Positions 24,065-30,077 of a stretch of 30,077 nucleotides of DNA are shown here, piece by piece. How positions within the stretch are numbered: position 1 is the first letter of the stretch; every line of letters starts with the position of its first letter. Under the pieces are notes generated by a model. That model did no database searches. It saw only the letters and a list, made by a program, of their open reading frames with translations, and had not been told where the DNA came from. The stretch comes from a virus. The translations under genes and the position numbers were made by a program. The stretch spans positions 1-30,077 of IMG/VR virus record IMGVR_UViG_3300038548_000094; one strand, written 5' to 3'.

Positions 24065-24348
24065 TAGTCGCGATCTCCGCTATGCAATTCGATGTAGCAG
24101 CCGCAGTCAACGTCCGATGGGCACCCGCAGACCGGGCAGCTCGGCTCATAGCCGCCGACGCTGCTCGACAGATGCCATTCGCCGCACACGCATTCGTAAG
24201 CGGTCATGCCGGGGATCTGCCGGGCCCGCTTGCGCGCTTTGTTGCGCGATGGGAATTTCACCTTGTTAGGGTGCGGACATTCCGCGAGCGCCTTCGACGT
24301 GCGTTGCAGATCGCGAATGAATTTAGGTAAGGGGAAAGTCACTGGCAT
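24064..24348 (-). CDS. Zinc-ribbon-like protein (94 aa)
   Basis: It carries two likely metal sites. The first is CPHPNKVKFPSRNKARKRARQI followed by AYECVCGEWHLSS (about residues 24-61), the 'CPHp.K..f.sr..A...a......Y.C.CG.wHLt' layout of small phage zinc proteins. The second is CPVCGCPSDVDCGC (about 71-84). It starts 26 bp inside the gene before it and ends in a TAATG overlap with the helicase start, so translation is coupled. The role is probably nucleic-acid binding. The partner is not known. Confidence 0.75.
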   Translation of the reverse strand: MPVTFPLPKFIRDLQRTSKALAECPHPNKVKFPSRNKARKRARQIPGMTAYECVCGEWHLSSSVGGYEPSCPVCGCPSDVDCGCYIELHSGDRD

Positions 24349-24745
24349 GCTCGAAATTCCACGTGTCGATTTTGCGTTGCCATTCCTGATCGGTCACTGC
24401 GCCCGCGTAAGTTTCCCAATTGCTGCGAATCATCGGCTTGCCGCATTCGTGGCACATGCCCTGATTATCTTCATAGTGATACGTGCTTTTGGACTTCGGG
24501 CAGGGATCGAGCCATTCAAGCACGGTCAGCTCGCAACTGTCGAGCCGTTCGAGTACGGCATTCCAATCGTCCGGCGTCCAGTTGAATTTGTGCCCGGCTG
24601 CGCACGTGTATAAGCAGAGTGCGTGCCCGTTTTGATCGCCACGGGCGGCGACGGTTCGCACTTTGCTTTTGAGCACGCGCTGATCGCACAAAAGTACGTC
24701 GCGGGCTTGTTTCAGATCGGCGCTAATAGCCTGTTTCCTGCTCAT
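24323..24745 (-). CDS. Cys-rich hypothetical protein (140 aa)
   Basis: First gene of the leftward operon, with AGGA 9 nt before its ATG. The N-terminus is helical and basic (SRKQAISADLKQARDVLLCDQRVLKSK). The middle and end are Cys/His-rich: HALCLYTCAAGHKFNW, CELTVLEWLDPCPKSKSTYHYEDNQ, GMCHECGKPMI. These can build two zinc sites. A trailing WNFEH segment follows. I do not recognise a family. It is next to the divergent control region and is the first product of the helicase-nuclease operon. Confidence 0.7.
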   Translation of the reverse strand: MSRKQAISADLKQARDVLLCDQRVLKSKVRTVAARGDQNGHALCLYTCAAGHKFNWTPDDWNAVLERLDSCELTVLEWLDPCPKSKSTYHYEDNQGMCHECGKPMIRSNWETYAGAVTDQEWQRKIDTWNFEHASDFPLT

Positions 24746-24823
24746 TTTTCCTGATCCTGTTTACCATTACGGTATAGCATGGTAGCATACAATTCTTGCG
24801 CCAATCAACCGGAGAAAAACCGC
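24746..24823. promoter_or_regulatory. Divergent promoter/operator region
   Basis: The only divergent gap in the window. On the plus strand TACAAT (24788-24793) is a 5/6 match to a -10 box; no good -35 lies at 16-18 nt. GGTA occurs at 24771 and 24781 (10 bp apart, one helical turn), each followed by AGCAT 5 or 4 bp from its start, and TACC is at 24762. ACCAT (24763-24767) and ATGGT (24779-24783) form an inverted repeat with 11 bp between. These repeats are candidate binding sites for the adjacent ribbon-helix-helix protein. Promoter positions are tentative; the divergent gene layout is certain. Confidence 0.6.
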
Positions 24824-25075
24824 ATGTCTCAGCGCCGCCAAAAGAAAGCGCCCGCCCCGATCATAGATCTAGGTACACCATTAAAGCGGGCAGGCTTTCG
24901 CGATCCCGACTACGTTCAAAGCGTGGTGCTGCGCATGGGCACCGGCTACGTTGATGCACTCGATGAGCTGTGCGAACTAAACGGACGCAGCCGCCGCGAA
25001 GTAGTCGAAATTCTAATCAACGAAGCCGCGACCGATCTCGCATTGAATCCCGGCTCACGCATCAACCCTATATAG
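24824..25075 (+). CDS. Ribbon-helix-helix DNA-binding regulator (83 aa)
   Basis: I chose the ATG at 24824, after GGAG at 24811-24814, over ATG 24779, which lies in the operator region. After a basic N-terminus (SQRRQKKAPAP) comes SVVLRMGTGYVDALDELCELNGRSRREVVEILINEAATDLAL (about residues 28-69). This is the beta-strand, helix, NGRSRxE turn and second helix of MetJ/Arc/CopG-type RHH proteins. Such proteins dimerise and place the strand pair in the major groove, usually at repeats in their own promoter. It sits exactly beside the divergent region with repeats, so autorepression and control of the leftward operon are likely. Confidence 0.8.
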   Translation: MSQRRQKKAPAPIIDLGTPLKRAGFRDPDYVQSVVLRMGTGYVDALDELCELNGRSRREVVEILINEAATDLALNPGSRINPI

Positions 25076-25086
25076 GAGTATTCGAC

Positions 25087-25485
25087 ATGGGGCTTTTCTC
25101 GCCAAAAAAGAAAACGGAAATTGACACGCTGCAAGATGATTACGATTCATCGCGCAAGCTGATACGCGATCTCAAAGATGAGATCGCCGGACTGAAAAAC
25201 GAAAAGAAAATCACCGAAGAAGATATCAAACACATGGTCCGGCTGAAAGAAGAAAGAATGGAAGTCGCGAACGAGAAAAAGAATCTCGAACGCGACCGCG
25301 AAAAAGAAAATGCAATCGCCGAAGTCAAAGATAATTACCGTGACAAAATGGAAGCGCGCTTGCAAAAAGAAGTCGAGAGCATTAAGGAAATGTACGCGCA
25401 GATTTTGCAGCGGCTCCCGAAAGTCACCGTGCGACAGATGGACATAGTAAATGAAGAAGTCGGAGCGGCTAGCGAATCTGAGTGA
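25087..25485 (+). CDS. Coiled-coil protein (132 aa)
   Basis: ATG at 25087 after AGGAG. An in-frame extension upstream to 24970 reads through the previous gene in another frame and is rejected. The product is nearly all charged coiled coil, from LIRDLKDEIAGLKNEKKITEED through MVRLKEERMEVANEKKNLERDREKENAI to KMEARLQKEVESIKEMYAQIL. A short end, PKVTVRQMDIVNEE, follows. There is no known domain or membrane segment. It overlaps the next gene by 35 bp. It is a likely early protein because it follows the RHH gene. Function is unknown. Confidence 0.7.
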   Translation: MGLFSPKKKTEIDTLQDDYDSSRKLIRDLKDEIAGLKNEKKITEEDIKHMVRLKEERMEVANEKKNLERDREKENAIAEVKDNYRDKMEARLQKEVESIKEMYAQILQRLPKVTVRQMDIVNEEVGAASESE

Positions 25486-25792
25486 TCTAATGGGATCGAT
25501 ACAGGGCGGACCGGGGATCTTCGGGCAGGGGCTCGCGGGACTCGGGCAATCGGCGCAGCAAGCGCAGCAGCAGCATTACGGTGTGTCGCAGATGATGCGT
25601 GAGCAGCAAATGCACGCGCAGCAGCAGATGAACGAAATCGCTCGGGCACAGCTCGACGCTTTGAAATTCGGCAGGGGTGCGGCTCGCATCATTGGCGTTG
25701 ACATGGCAAAAGTGCCCGATGAATTACTAACAATAAGACAGCAACTTCAAAAGGAAACCGACACATGGCTAGCGAGCGTGACGATCAACTAG
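25451..25792 (+). CDS. Gln-rich hypothetical protein (113 aa)
   Basis: ATG 25451 lies inside the previous gene. A second ATG at 25490 (residue 14), just past that gene's stop, is an alternative start, and neither has a strong Shine-Dalgarno. The front holds GSIQGGPGIFGQGLAGLGQSAQQAQQQ, similar in style to the Gly/Gln-rich virion proteins. This is followed by a Met/Gln-rich helix (SQMMREQQMHAQQQMNEI) and a small folded-looking end with ARIIGVDMAKVPDELLTIRQQL. No family is recognised. Confidence 0.6.
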   Translation: MKKSERLANLSDLMGSIQGGPGIFGQGLAGLGQSAQQAQQQHYGVSQMMREQQMHAQQQMNEIARAQLDALKFGRGAARIIGVDMAKVPDELLTIRQQLQKETDTWLASVTIN

Positions 25793-26013
25793 CATTCCCA
25801 TTCGATGAGATCAAAAACTTTAGAATTGCCGAGCCGAGCGAAGGCATTGTAATGATGTACGCGGCGGGCTACGAAGTCGCCCGATGGACACGCGACAAAG
25901 GCTGGATGCTGCGAATAGATCACGCCGAAGTGTCACTCGAAAGCACGATCAGATCGCTCAACGAAATGCAGTCTGCTTTGCAGCGTGTACTCGGCGAGCA
26001 TTACGGACACTAG
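25765..26013 (+). CDS. Small hypothetical protein (82 aa)
   Basis: ATG at 25765 overlaps the previous gene by 28 bp, and the stop directly precedes the next ATG. The product has acidic and aromatic segments (DDQLAFPFDEIKNFRI, IVMMYAAGYEVARWTRDKGWMLRIDH) and a C-terminal helix (LESTIRSLNEMQSALQRVLGEH). It looks like a small alpha/beta protein. No domain is recognised. Its place in an unbroken early operon is the main evidence. Confidence 0.65.
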   Translation: MASERDDQLAFPFDEIKNFRIAEPSEGIVMMYAAGYEVARWTRDKGWMLRIDHAEVSLESTIRSLNEMQSALQRVLGEHYGH

Positions 26014-26409
26014 ATGACAAAGAAAACAGCAAAGCAAGCGCGCACCGAACTGCGCTCGAAGCCCGGCACGCCCGCGCTAATGGATTGCATCGTGTGCGGC
26101 GGACCGGCAAACGGCGTGCTGCTGAAACAGATCAAACAAGAAGCGCAGTGGATCGAGCTAGCGCGCCCCGACTACATTCGACCGCTCGCGAGTGCGTTTC
26201 AGAAGCACCCCGAAATTGTTCGGACCGAAGCAAAGTACGAAATTCACCCTGTCGGACTGCGCAACAGTGGCGAAGTCGAAACGCATATCTTCGGCATCGC
26301 AGTGGTCGAAGGCGAATCTTTAACGTGGGCATTCTCGCAATTGGTAATCGGCTACGTCGAGAATGTCACTCAGAAACTTTTAGCCGATGGAATCATTCAG
26401 AAACAATAG
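26014..26409 (+). CDS. Hypothetical protein (131 aa)
   Basis: The ATG abuts the previous stop. The TAG stop (26407-26409) forms part of the next gene's Shine-Dalgarno. After a basic start comes a single CIVCGG motif (residues 25-30). The body then holds IELARPDYIRPLASAFQKHPEI and ETHIFGIAVVEGESLTWAFSQLVIGYVENVTQKLL. One CxxC is not enough for a zinc site without partners. No family is recognised. Confidence 0.65.
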   Translation: MTKKTAKQARTELRSKPGTPALMDCIVCGGPANGVLLKQIKQEAQWIELARPDYIRPLASAFQKHPEIVRTEAKYEIHPVGLRNSGEVETHIFGIAVVEGESLTWAFSQLVIGYVENVTQKLLADGIIQKQ

Positions 26410-26420
26410 GAGCACTCGCC

Positions 26421-26711
26421 ATGCAAACAGGACAAGATTACGGACCAGAAACCGCAAGCGCGCCGCCCGCGTTCGATCTCGCATCGGATCGCGCCAGCTC
26501 GATAGTCGGCATTCAATCCGACGCACTCGGACTGCTCGGGCAACTCGACGCGATGTTATTCGGAGATCAGCCGACGAATCCAATCGGCAGCGCTGAAAAA
26601 GCAGCGCAGCCGTCCGGCAAGATCTCGCAACTCATGGCGCATATCGACGCCGGGCAGAATCAGGCGCAGACAATCCGCGATCTGATTCAGTCACTCATCA
26701 ATCGACTGTAA
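26421..26711 (+). CDS. Small hypothetical protein (96 aa)
   Basis: The start is fixed by the leader AGGAGCACTCGCC just before the ATG. The frame is open far upstream to 25884, but that part is an Arg-rich shadow of two other genes. The product has an acidic/Ala-rich front (GPETASAPPAFDLASDRASS), then IVGIQSDALGLLGQLDAMLFG and a C-terminal helix with MAHIDAGQNQAQTIRDLIQSL. It looks helical and soluble. Function is unknown. Confidence 0.65.
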   Translation: MQTGQDYGPETASAPPAFDLASDRASSIVGIQSDALGLLGQLDAMLFGDQPTNPIGSAEKAAQPSGKISQLMAHIDAGQNQAQTIRDLIQSLINRL

Positions 26712-26725
26712 AGGATTCACTCGCC

Positions 26726-26935
26726 ATGAATTGCAAAATCCCAAACTGTGAAAACGAAACCGTGTACCCGATTCTCGGAGTGTGCAGCGCATGCTATTCG
26801 GGGCTCGCGTATTGGCGCGGCAGATCTGTTTACGACAAGCGCAAGCGCTTGAAGCAGACAGCGCGATTGACTAGCCGCATGGAACACATGATCGACAAAC
26901 CGCATGATGCACCGAAACGGAAAAGGAGAGCCTAG
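26726..26935 (+). CDS. Small zinc-finger-like protein (69 aa)
   Basis: The ATG is preceded by AGGATTCACTCGCC, a variant of the repeated leader. The front has CKIPNCENETVYPILGVCSACYSGLAYWRG, with C3, C8, C20 and C23 able to hold one zinc. A very basic C-terminus follows (DKRKRLKQTARLTSR ... PKRKRRA). This is a common phage layout for small nucleic-acid-binding proteins. The stop is 2 nt before the next ATG. No specific target is known. Confidence 0.7.
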   Translation: MNCKIPNCENETVYPILGVCSACYSGLAYWRGRSVYDKRKRLKQTARLTSRMEHMIDKPHDAPKRKRRA

Positions 26936-26937
26936 CC

Positions 26938-27315
26938 ATGAGATTTCGATACTTTTTGAAACTTGAAGGCATGCGCGAATCACAACTGCATGCAATTTTT
27001 CCCGCCATTCAAGCGGCGAAAATCAAATACACGCTCAACGTGGAAGATCTCGCACCGGCTACCGTACACCCCGAAGAATTCAACCGAACTAGCGTAGGCT
27101 TAGACGATTACGTGATACTCGGAGATATCAGCCGAGTGCGCGATGACACGCTGGCGCATCATCTAATCAATGAACTACAGAAGTACGAGAAACGGCACGG
27201 CATCGGTGAAATGACCAAGCGTAAACTTCGAGACACAATGAAAAAGCATTCGGCTGCACCCGATGCCATAATCGGAATGTCACTCAAAAACGGTGTAATA
27301 AAGGGAGCACCCTAA
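26938..27315 (+). CDS. Hypothetical protein (125 aa)
   Basis: A strong AAAAGGAGAG region precedes the ATG. The stop overlaps the next start as TAATG, so it is probably translated together with the nuclease gene. The product begins RFRYFLKLEGMRESQLHAIFPAI and has GLDDYVILGDISRVRDDTLAHHLINEL and TKRKLRDTMKKHSAAPDA. It reads as a small alpha/beta protein. No known family. Confidence 0.65.
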   Translation: MRFRYFLKLEGMRESQLHAIFPAIQAAKIKYTLNVEDLAPATVHPEEFNRTSVGLDDYVILGDISRVRDDTLAHHLINELQKYEKRHGIGEMTKRKLRDTMKKHSAAPDAIIGMSLKNGVIKGAP

Positions 27316-28520
27316 TGGAATCAAACCCGCTAGCTCACAGTAATGTAATGGGCGGCAGCACTGCCGCGCAACGTCGCCATTGTCCGGGCAGCTATTCGCT
27401 CGAAGCGACAATGCCAAAGCAACCGGCGAGCGAGTTTGCAGCTCGCGGATCGATGCTGCACGCAGCAATGGAATTGCTCATCGTCGCCGATCCCGCGAAC
27501 GTCAAAGAAGCCGAGCCGTTATTCGCGGAATTGATCGGGCAAGATATGGGATTCGACGGGCACGAAATCACGCAAGAATTAGTCGATGACAAACTGCGCC
27601 CGGCGCTCGAAGCGTGGTTCGAGATTGTCGCCGAATGGGGCATCGATGACTGGTTCATCGAGCAGCGCGTGTCGCTCGAAGCAGTTGTGCCCGGCGCGTT
27701 CGGCACGGCGGACATTATCGCCAAAGATACGAAAGGGCGGCTGCATGATCTCGACTGGAAATTCGGCGACGGCGTGCCGGTAGCGGTCGAAGAAAATGAC
27801 GGCAGCGCATTCTATACGGTCGCGGCGCTCTACGATGAAGATGAAGAAATGAAAGAGTTTTGCGCGAACGTGAGCGGCATTGTTTTTCATATCGTGCAGC
27901 CGCGTGTCGGCGCCGAAGCCGTTTACCAAACGTGGGAAACTACCGAAGAATGGCTCGAAGCGTGGCTCAATCAAACCGTGTCCAGTATCACCGCTGCGCA
28001 GCAACCCGATCCGCCCATTAAGCCGGGCCCGTGGTGCAAGTGGTGCGACGCGAAACCGATCTGCCCGGCGCACAAGAAACTCGCGAGCGAAGCGCTCGGC
28101 GGCAAGAAGCCGGACGCAATGACAACCGTCGAGCTGGCCGAAGCGATGACGAATGCCGAGCTGCTGAAAGGCTGGATCGCGGACGTGTTCAAGCTGGCGC
28201 TGCACGAAATGGAGCAAGGCGCCGCCGTGCCCGGTTTCAAACTGGTAAACAAGCAGCCGCGCCGCAAGTGGACCGACGAAAAGCTGGCAGAATCGACGCT
28301 GAAAAAGCGCAAGGTCAAAGTGGCAGTGATGTACAAGCGCACGCTGCTGACGCCCGCGCAGATGGAAAAGGCAATTCCGAAGTTGTATGGCGAAGTGCTA
28401 TCGGATTTGGTAGTATTGAAATCATCGGGGCTCACGGTAGTACCGGACTCCGATAAAAGAGCAGCGGTCGCGAGCAGTATGGAATTGCTGGCGAACGCAA
28501 TACCGGAGCAGGAAAAATAA
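27315..28520 (+). CDS. DUF2800 / Cas4-like Fe-S PD-(D/E)XK exonuclease
   Basis: A 401-residue protein with the RecB/Cas4-type nuclease layout. ARGSMLHAAME (43-53) is an 'xRGxxxH' start motif. GTAD gives D133 and LDWKFG gives D147 and K149, the metal-binding and catalytic residues. Four Cys fit a 4Fe-4S site: C23 in RRHCPGS, and C241, C244 and C250 in WCKWCDAKPICPA. This matches phage DUF2800 (PF10926) proteins, found beside DNA polymerase genes and thought to act in phage recombination or DNA processing. The C-terminal 150 residues are helical with a basic segment (STLKKRKVKVAVMYKR). Known cellular Cas4 enzymes are smaller, so the C-terminal part is phage-specific. Confidence 0.87.
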   Translation: MESNPLAHSNVMGGSTAAQRRHCPGSYSLEATMPKQPASEFAARGSMLHAAMELLIVADPANVKEAEPLFAELIGQDMGFDGHEITQELVDDKLRPALEAWFEIVAEWGIDDWFIEQRVSLEAVVPGAFGTADIIAKDTKGRLHDLDWKFGDGVPVAVEENDGSAFYTVAALYDEDEEMKEFCANVSGIVFHIVQPRVGAEAVYQTWETTEEWLEAWLNQTVSSITAAQQPDPPIKPGPWCKWCDAKPICPAHKKLASEALGGKKPDAMTTVELAEAMTNAELLKGWIADVFKLALHEMEQGAAVPGFKLVNKQPRRKWTDEKLAESTLKKRKVKVAVMYKRTLLTPAQMEKAIPKLYGEVLSDLVVLKSSGLTVVPDSDKRAAVASSMELLANAIPEQEK

Positions 28521-28536
28521 ACAGGAGATAGGATCA

Positions 28537-29322
28537 ATGAACGATCTAGTAAAATTCGGCACGGGCGGCGTGCCAACAACCACCGAAGATCTAGTCAAAG
28601 GCTTGCAGAATGTCGGTCAGACATTGCAAGGCACCAGCGGCGGACTCGCATTCATGCGATTACTAAAATCCGGCGTATTCGCTTACGGTCCAGAAAACAT
28701 CGAGCCCGAGCCCGGCGCAGTGTGGGGCATTAACCCGTACTCGCTCGCGCACGGCTTCGCGTGTTGGGGCGACGGCGAATTGCTCGATGAGCGAATGGTG
28801 CCATTCAATCAGCAGCCGCCATTACGCGGCGAGCTGCCCGATTACGGTCACGAATGGACGCAGCAAGTCGCTATGCAGATGGCTTGTCTCGACGGTGAAG
28901 ATGAAGGCATTAACGTGCTTTACAAAGGCACCAGCACGGGACTGCGCAACGCTGTCAAGAAACTGATCGATGAGATTATCGCGCAAGCGCAGAGCGATGC
29001 GGCGCATATCGTGCCCGTGATCGAACTGGAATGCGACAGCTACCAGCACAAAAAGTACGGTGAGATTTTCTTCCCCGTGCTCGAAGTGAAGCGCTGGATC
29101 AGCATCGATGACGGCGTAGCAGCGCCGGAAGCCGAAGATGAGCCCGAAGAAAAAGCCGAAGGCGACGCAGAAGCGCCCGGCGAGCCCGAGCAAGAAGCTG
29201 CACAAACGGACGCGCCAGCACCAACCCGCAGGCGCCGCCGCAAGGCAGCCGAAAAGCCCGCAGCGAAAGCAGAGGCAGCGCCCACGGGCAACCGTCGCCG
29301 CCGCCGCAAAGCCAAGCAGTAG
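28537..29322 (+). CDS. Probable ssDNA-binding or replication accessory protein (261 aa)
   Basis: AGGAGA lies before the ATG. The N-terminal 190 residues look like one beta-rich domain with VKFGTGGVPTTTEDLVKGLQN, FAYGPENIEPEPGAVWGINPY, AHGFACWGDGELLDERMVP and ELECDSYQHKKYGEIFFPVLEV. The C-terminus is first acidic (about 195-227, EDEPEEKAEGDAEAPGEPEQE) and then very basic (RRRRRKAAEK, NRRRRRKAKQ). It lies between the DUF2800 nuclease and DNA polymerase genes, where DUF2815-like ssDNA-binding proteins often sit in phages. I cannot confirm that family. The basic ends would bind nucleic acid. Confidence 0.65.
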   Translation: MNDLVKFGTGGVPTTTEDLVKGLQNVGQTLQGTSGGLAFMRLLKSGVFAYGPENIEPEPGAVWGINPYSLAHGFACWGDGELLDERMVPFNQQPPLRGELPDYGHEWTQQVAMQMACLDGEDEGINVLYKGTSTGLRNAVKKLIDEIIAQAQSDAAHIVPVIELECDSYQHKKYGEIFFPVLEVKRWISIDDGVAAPEAEDEPEEKAEGDAEAPGEPEQEAAQTDAPAPTRRRRRKAAEKPAAKAEAAPTGNRRRRRKAKQ

Positions 29323-29333
29323 GGCAATTGCAG

Positions 29334-29358
29334 CCGGGGCGTCCGCGCCCCGGTTTTT
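29334..29358 (+). terminator. Intrinsic (rho-independent) terminator
   Basis: An 8-bp GC stem (29334-29341 with 29346-29353), a TCCG loop and a run of five T (29354-29358) form a textbook terminator 11 nt after the previous stop. It lies only 9 nt before the ATG of the polymerase gene, leaving no room for a promoter in between. Confidence 0.85.
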
Positions 29359-29367
29359 CTCGCCGCC

Positions 29368-30077
29368 ATGCCCGAGATCTGTTTCCTAGATTCCGAAACG
29401 CGCTCGCTCGCCGATGTAACGGTGTGCGGCGCGTACACCTACGCCCGGCACCCGAGTACCGAAGGCATCGTGTGGGGCTACGCATTCGATTCTGAGCCCG
29501 GCGCCGTGTGGTCGCCGCAATGGGCGTGGGGCAACTCGGTCGCGTCGCAGACGGACGCTGAGAGCCCCGAGCAGCTAATTGAGCACGCCCGCTCGGGCGG
29601 GCTGCTGATCGCGTGGAATGCTTTCTTCGACCGGCATATCTGGAATTCGGTAATGGTGCCGAAATACGGCTGGCCGAAAACCGATCCCGAGCAATGGCTG
29701 TGCGCGCAGGCGCAGGCGGAAGCGAACAATCTGCCGGGCGGACTCGCCGCCGCGTGTCTCGCGCTCGGCACCCCGTACAAGAAAGATCCGCAGGGCAAAA
29801 AGCTAATCATGCAGCTCAGCCACGGGGCACGTTCCACGTGGAACAGTCAGCGCTTTGAGACTCCCGCGAAGATGGGGCATTTCCGGTCCTACTGCGTGCG
29901 CGACGTGCTCGCCATGCGCGACGTGTGGGACGTGACGCGACCGCTGACGGCGAACGAATGGGCGGAATACCACGCCAGCGAGCGGATCAATGATCGCGGC
30001 GTGCGCGTCGATGCCGAGTTTGCCGCCGCCGCCATGCAGTACGCCGAAGCGGAATTCAGCGATATCAACGGGCAGCT
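29368..30077 (+). CDS. DNA polymerase, family A (N-terminal exonuclease part)
   Basis: Open from ATG 29368 to the window edge, cut off on the right; 236 complete codons. The 3'-5' exonuclease motifs are clear: ExoI FLDSETRS (residues 6-13, D8 and E10), ExoII IAWNAFFDRHIW (N84, D88) and ExoIII YCVRDVLAMRDVW (Y178, D182). This is the proofreading domain of phage DNA polymerase I-type enzymes. The polymerase palm and fingers would lie beyond the window. No Shine-Dalgarno is seen: the 9 nt before the ATG follow a terminator U-tract. The frame is the same as that of the previous gene, with no stop between its TAG and this ATG. The start at 29368 is favoured because ExoI begins at residue 6. Confidence 0.9.
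   Translation, partial: MPEICFLDSETRSLADVTVCGAYTYARHPSTEGIVWGYAFDSEPGAVWSPQWAWGNSVASQTDAESPEQLIEHARSGGLLIAWNAFFDRHIWNSVMVPKYGWPKTDPEQWLCAQAQAEANNLPGGLAAACLALGTPYKKDPQGKKLIMQLSHGARSTWNSQRFETPAKMGHFRSYCVRDVLAMRDVWDVTRPLTANEWAEYHASERINDRGVRVDAEFAAAAMQYAEAEFSDINGQ

Noticed and set aside
24779-24823. Earlier start for the RHH gene at 24779
   Set aside because: It would place the start within the repeat/-10 region and lacks an SD; ATG 24824 has GGAG at good spacing.
25884-26420. Long upstream extension of the gene at 26421
   Set aside because: The extension is Arg/Ser-rich and lies out of frame over two better genes, while an exact SD leader precedes ATG 26421.
1-30077. tRNA genes, integrase or insertion sequences
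   Set aside because: No cloverleaf with a matching acceptor stem, no recombinase catalytic motif and no transposase was noticed by eye; a dedicated scan could still find a short RNA gene.

Overview
The window is a stretch of a tailed double-stranded DNA phage genome (Caudoviricetes). Its virion genes are of the podovirus kind: portal, scaffold, SU10-type capsid, adaptor, nozzle, ejection proteins and fibre. No tape-measure, major tail-tube or sheath gene is seen. Shine-Dalgarno-led genes, ATGA/TAATG overlaps and GC-rich coding sequence point to a bacterial host; which host cannot be read from the sequence. No bacterial chromosomal genes, tRNAs, integrase, insertion sequences or CRISPR array were seen, so a lytic phage is likely but not proven.

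Layout. (1) 1-887: lysis end, with the C-terminus of a TIGR02594-type endolysin, a 49-aa orphan, a 3TM holin and a small lysine-rich protein. (2) 888-1400: a sulfotransferase-like accessory gene wedged against the packaging genes. (3) 1385-6158: small terminase, large terminase and portal. (4) 6109-9406: head genes, with three small proteins, a scaffold and an SU10/DUF5309-type major capsid protein followed by a GC-rich hairpin. (5) 9476-12459: two small head-associated proteins, the head-tail adaptor and the nozzle/stabilisation protein. (6) 12456-19800: a run of Gly/Gln-rich proteins ending in glycine-zipper ejection proteins. (7) 19801-22514: a small beta-rich protein, the tail fibre and a small unknown.

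At 22372-24745 the strand flips. Four genes are read leftwards: two Cys-rich zinc-ribbon-like proteins, an SF2 helicase and a VRR-NUC nuclease. The nuclease overlaps the last rightward gene tail-to-tail by 143 bp. A 78-bp divergent control region (24746-24823) separates this operon from a rightward early block. That block begins with a ribbon-helix-helix regulator and runs through small unknown proteins to a DUF2800/Cas4-like Fe-S nuclease, a protein with an acidic-then-basic tail, a strong intrinsic terminator, and the 3'-5' exonuclease domain of a family A DNA polymerase cut by the window end.

Working together, the right part (regulator, helicase, two nucleases, polymerase) looks like the replication/recombination module. 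The left two thirds make, fill and release the virion. Packing is extreme: only four gaps exceed about 40 bp (6529-6597, 9407-9475, 24746-24823, 29323-29367), and each holds a candidate control element. The least explained items are the sulfotransferase, the RGG/prion-like low-complexity protein at 12456-13337, the antisense gene overlap, and the terminator lying 9 nt before the polymerase start.
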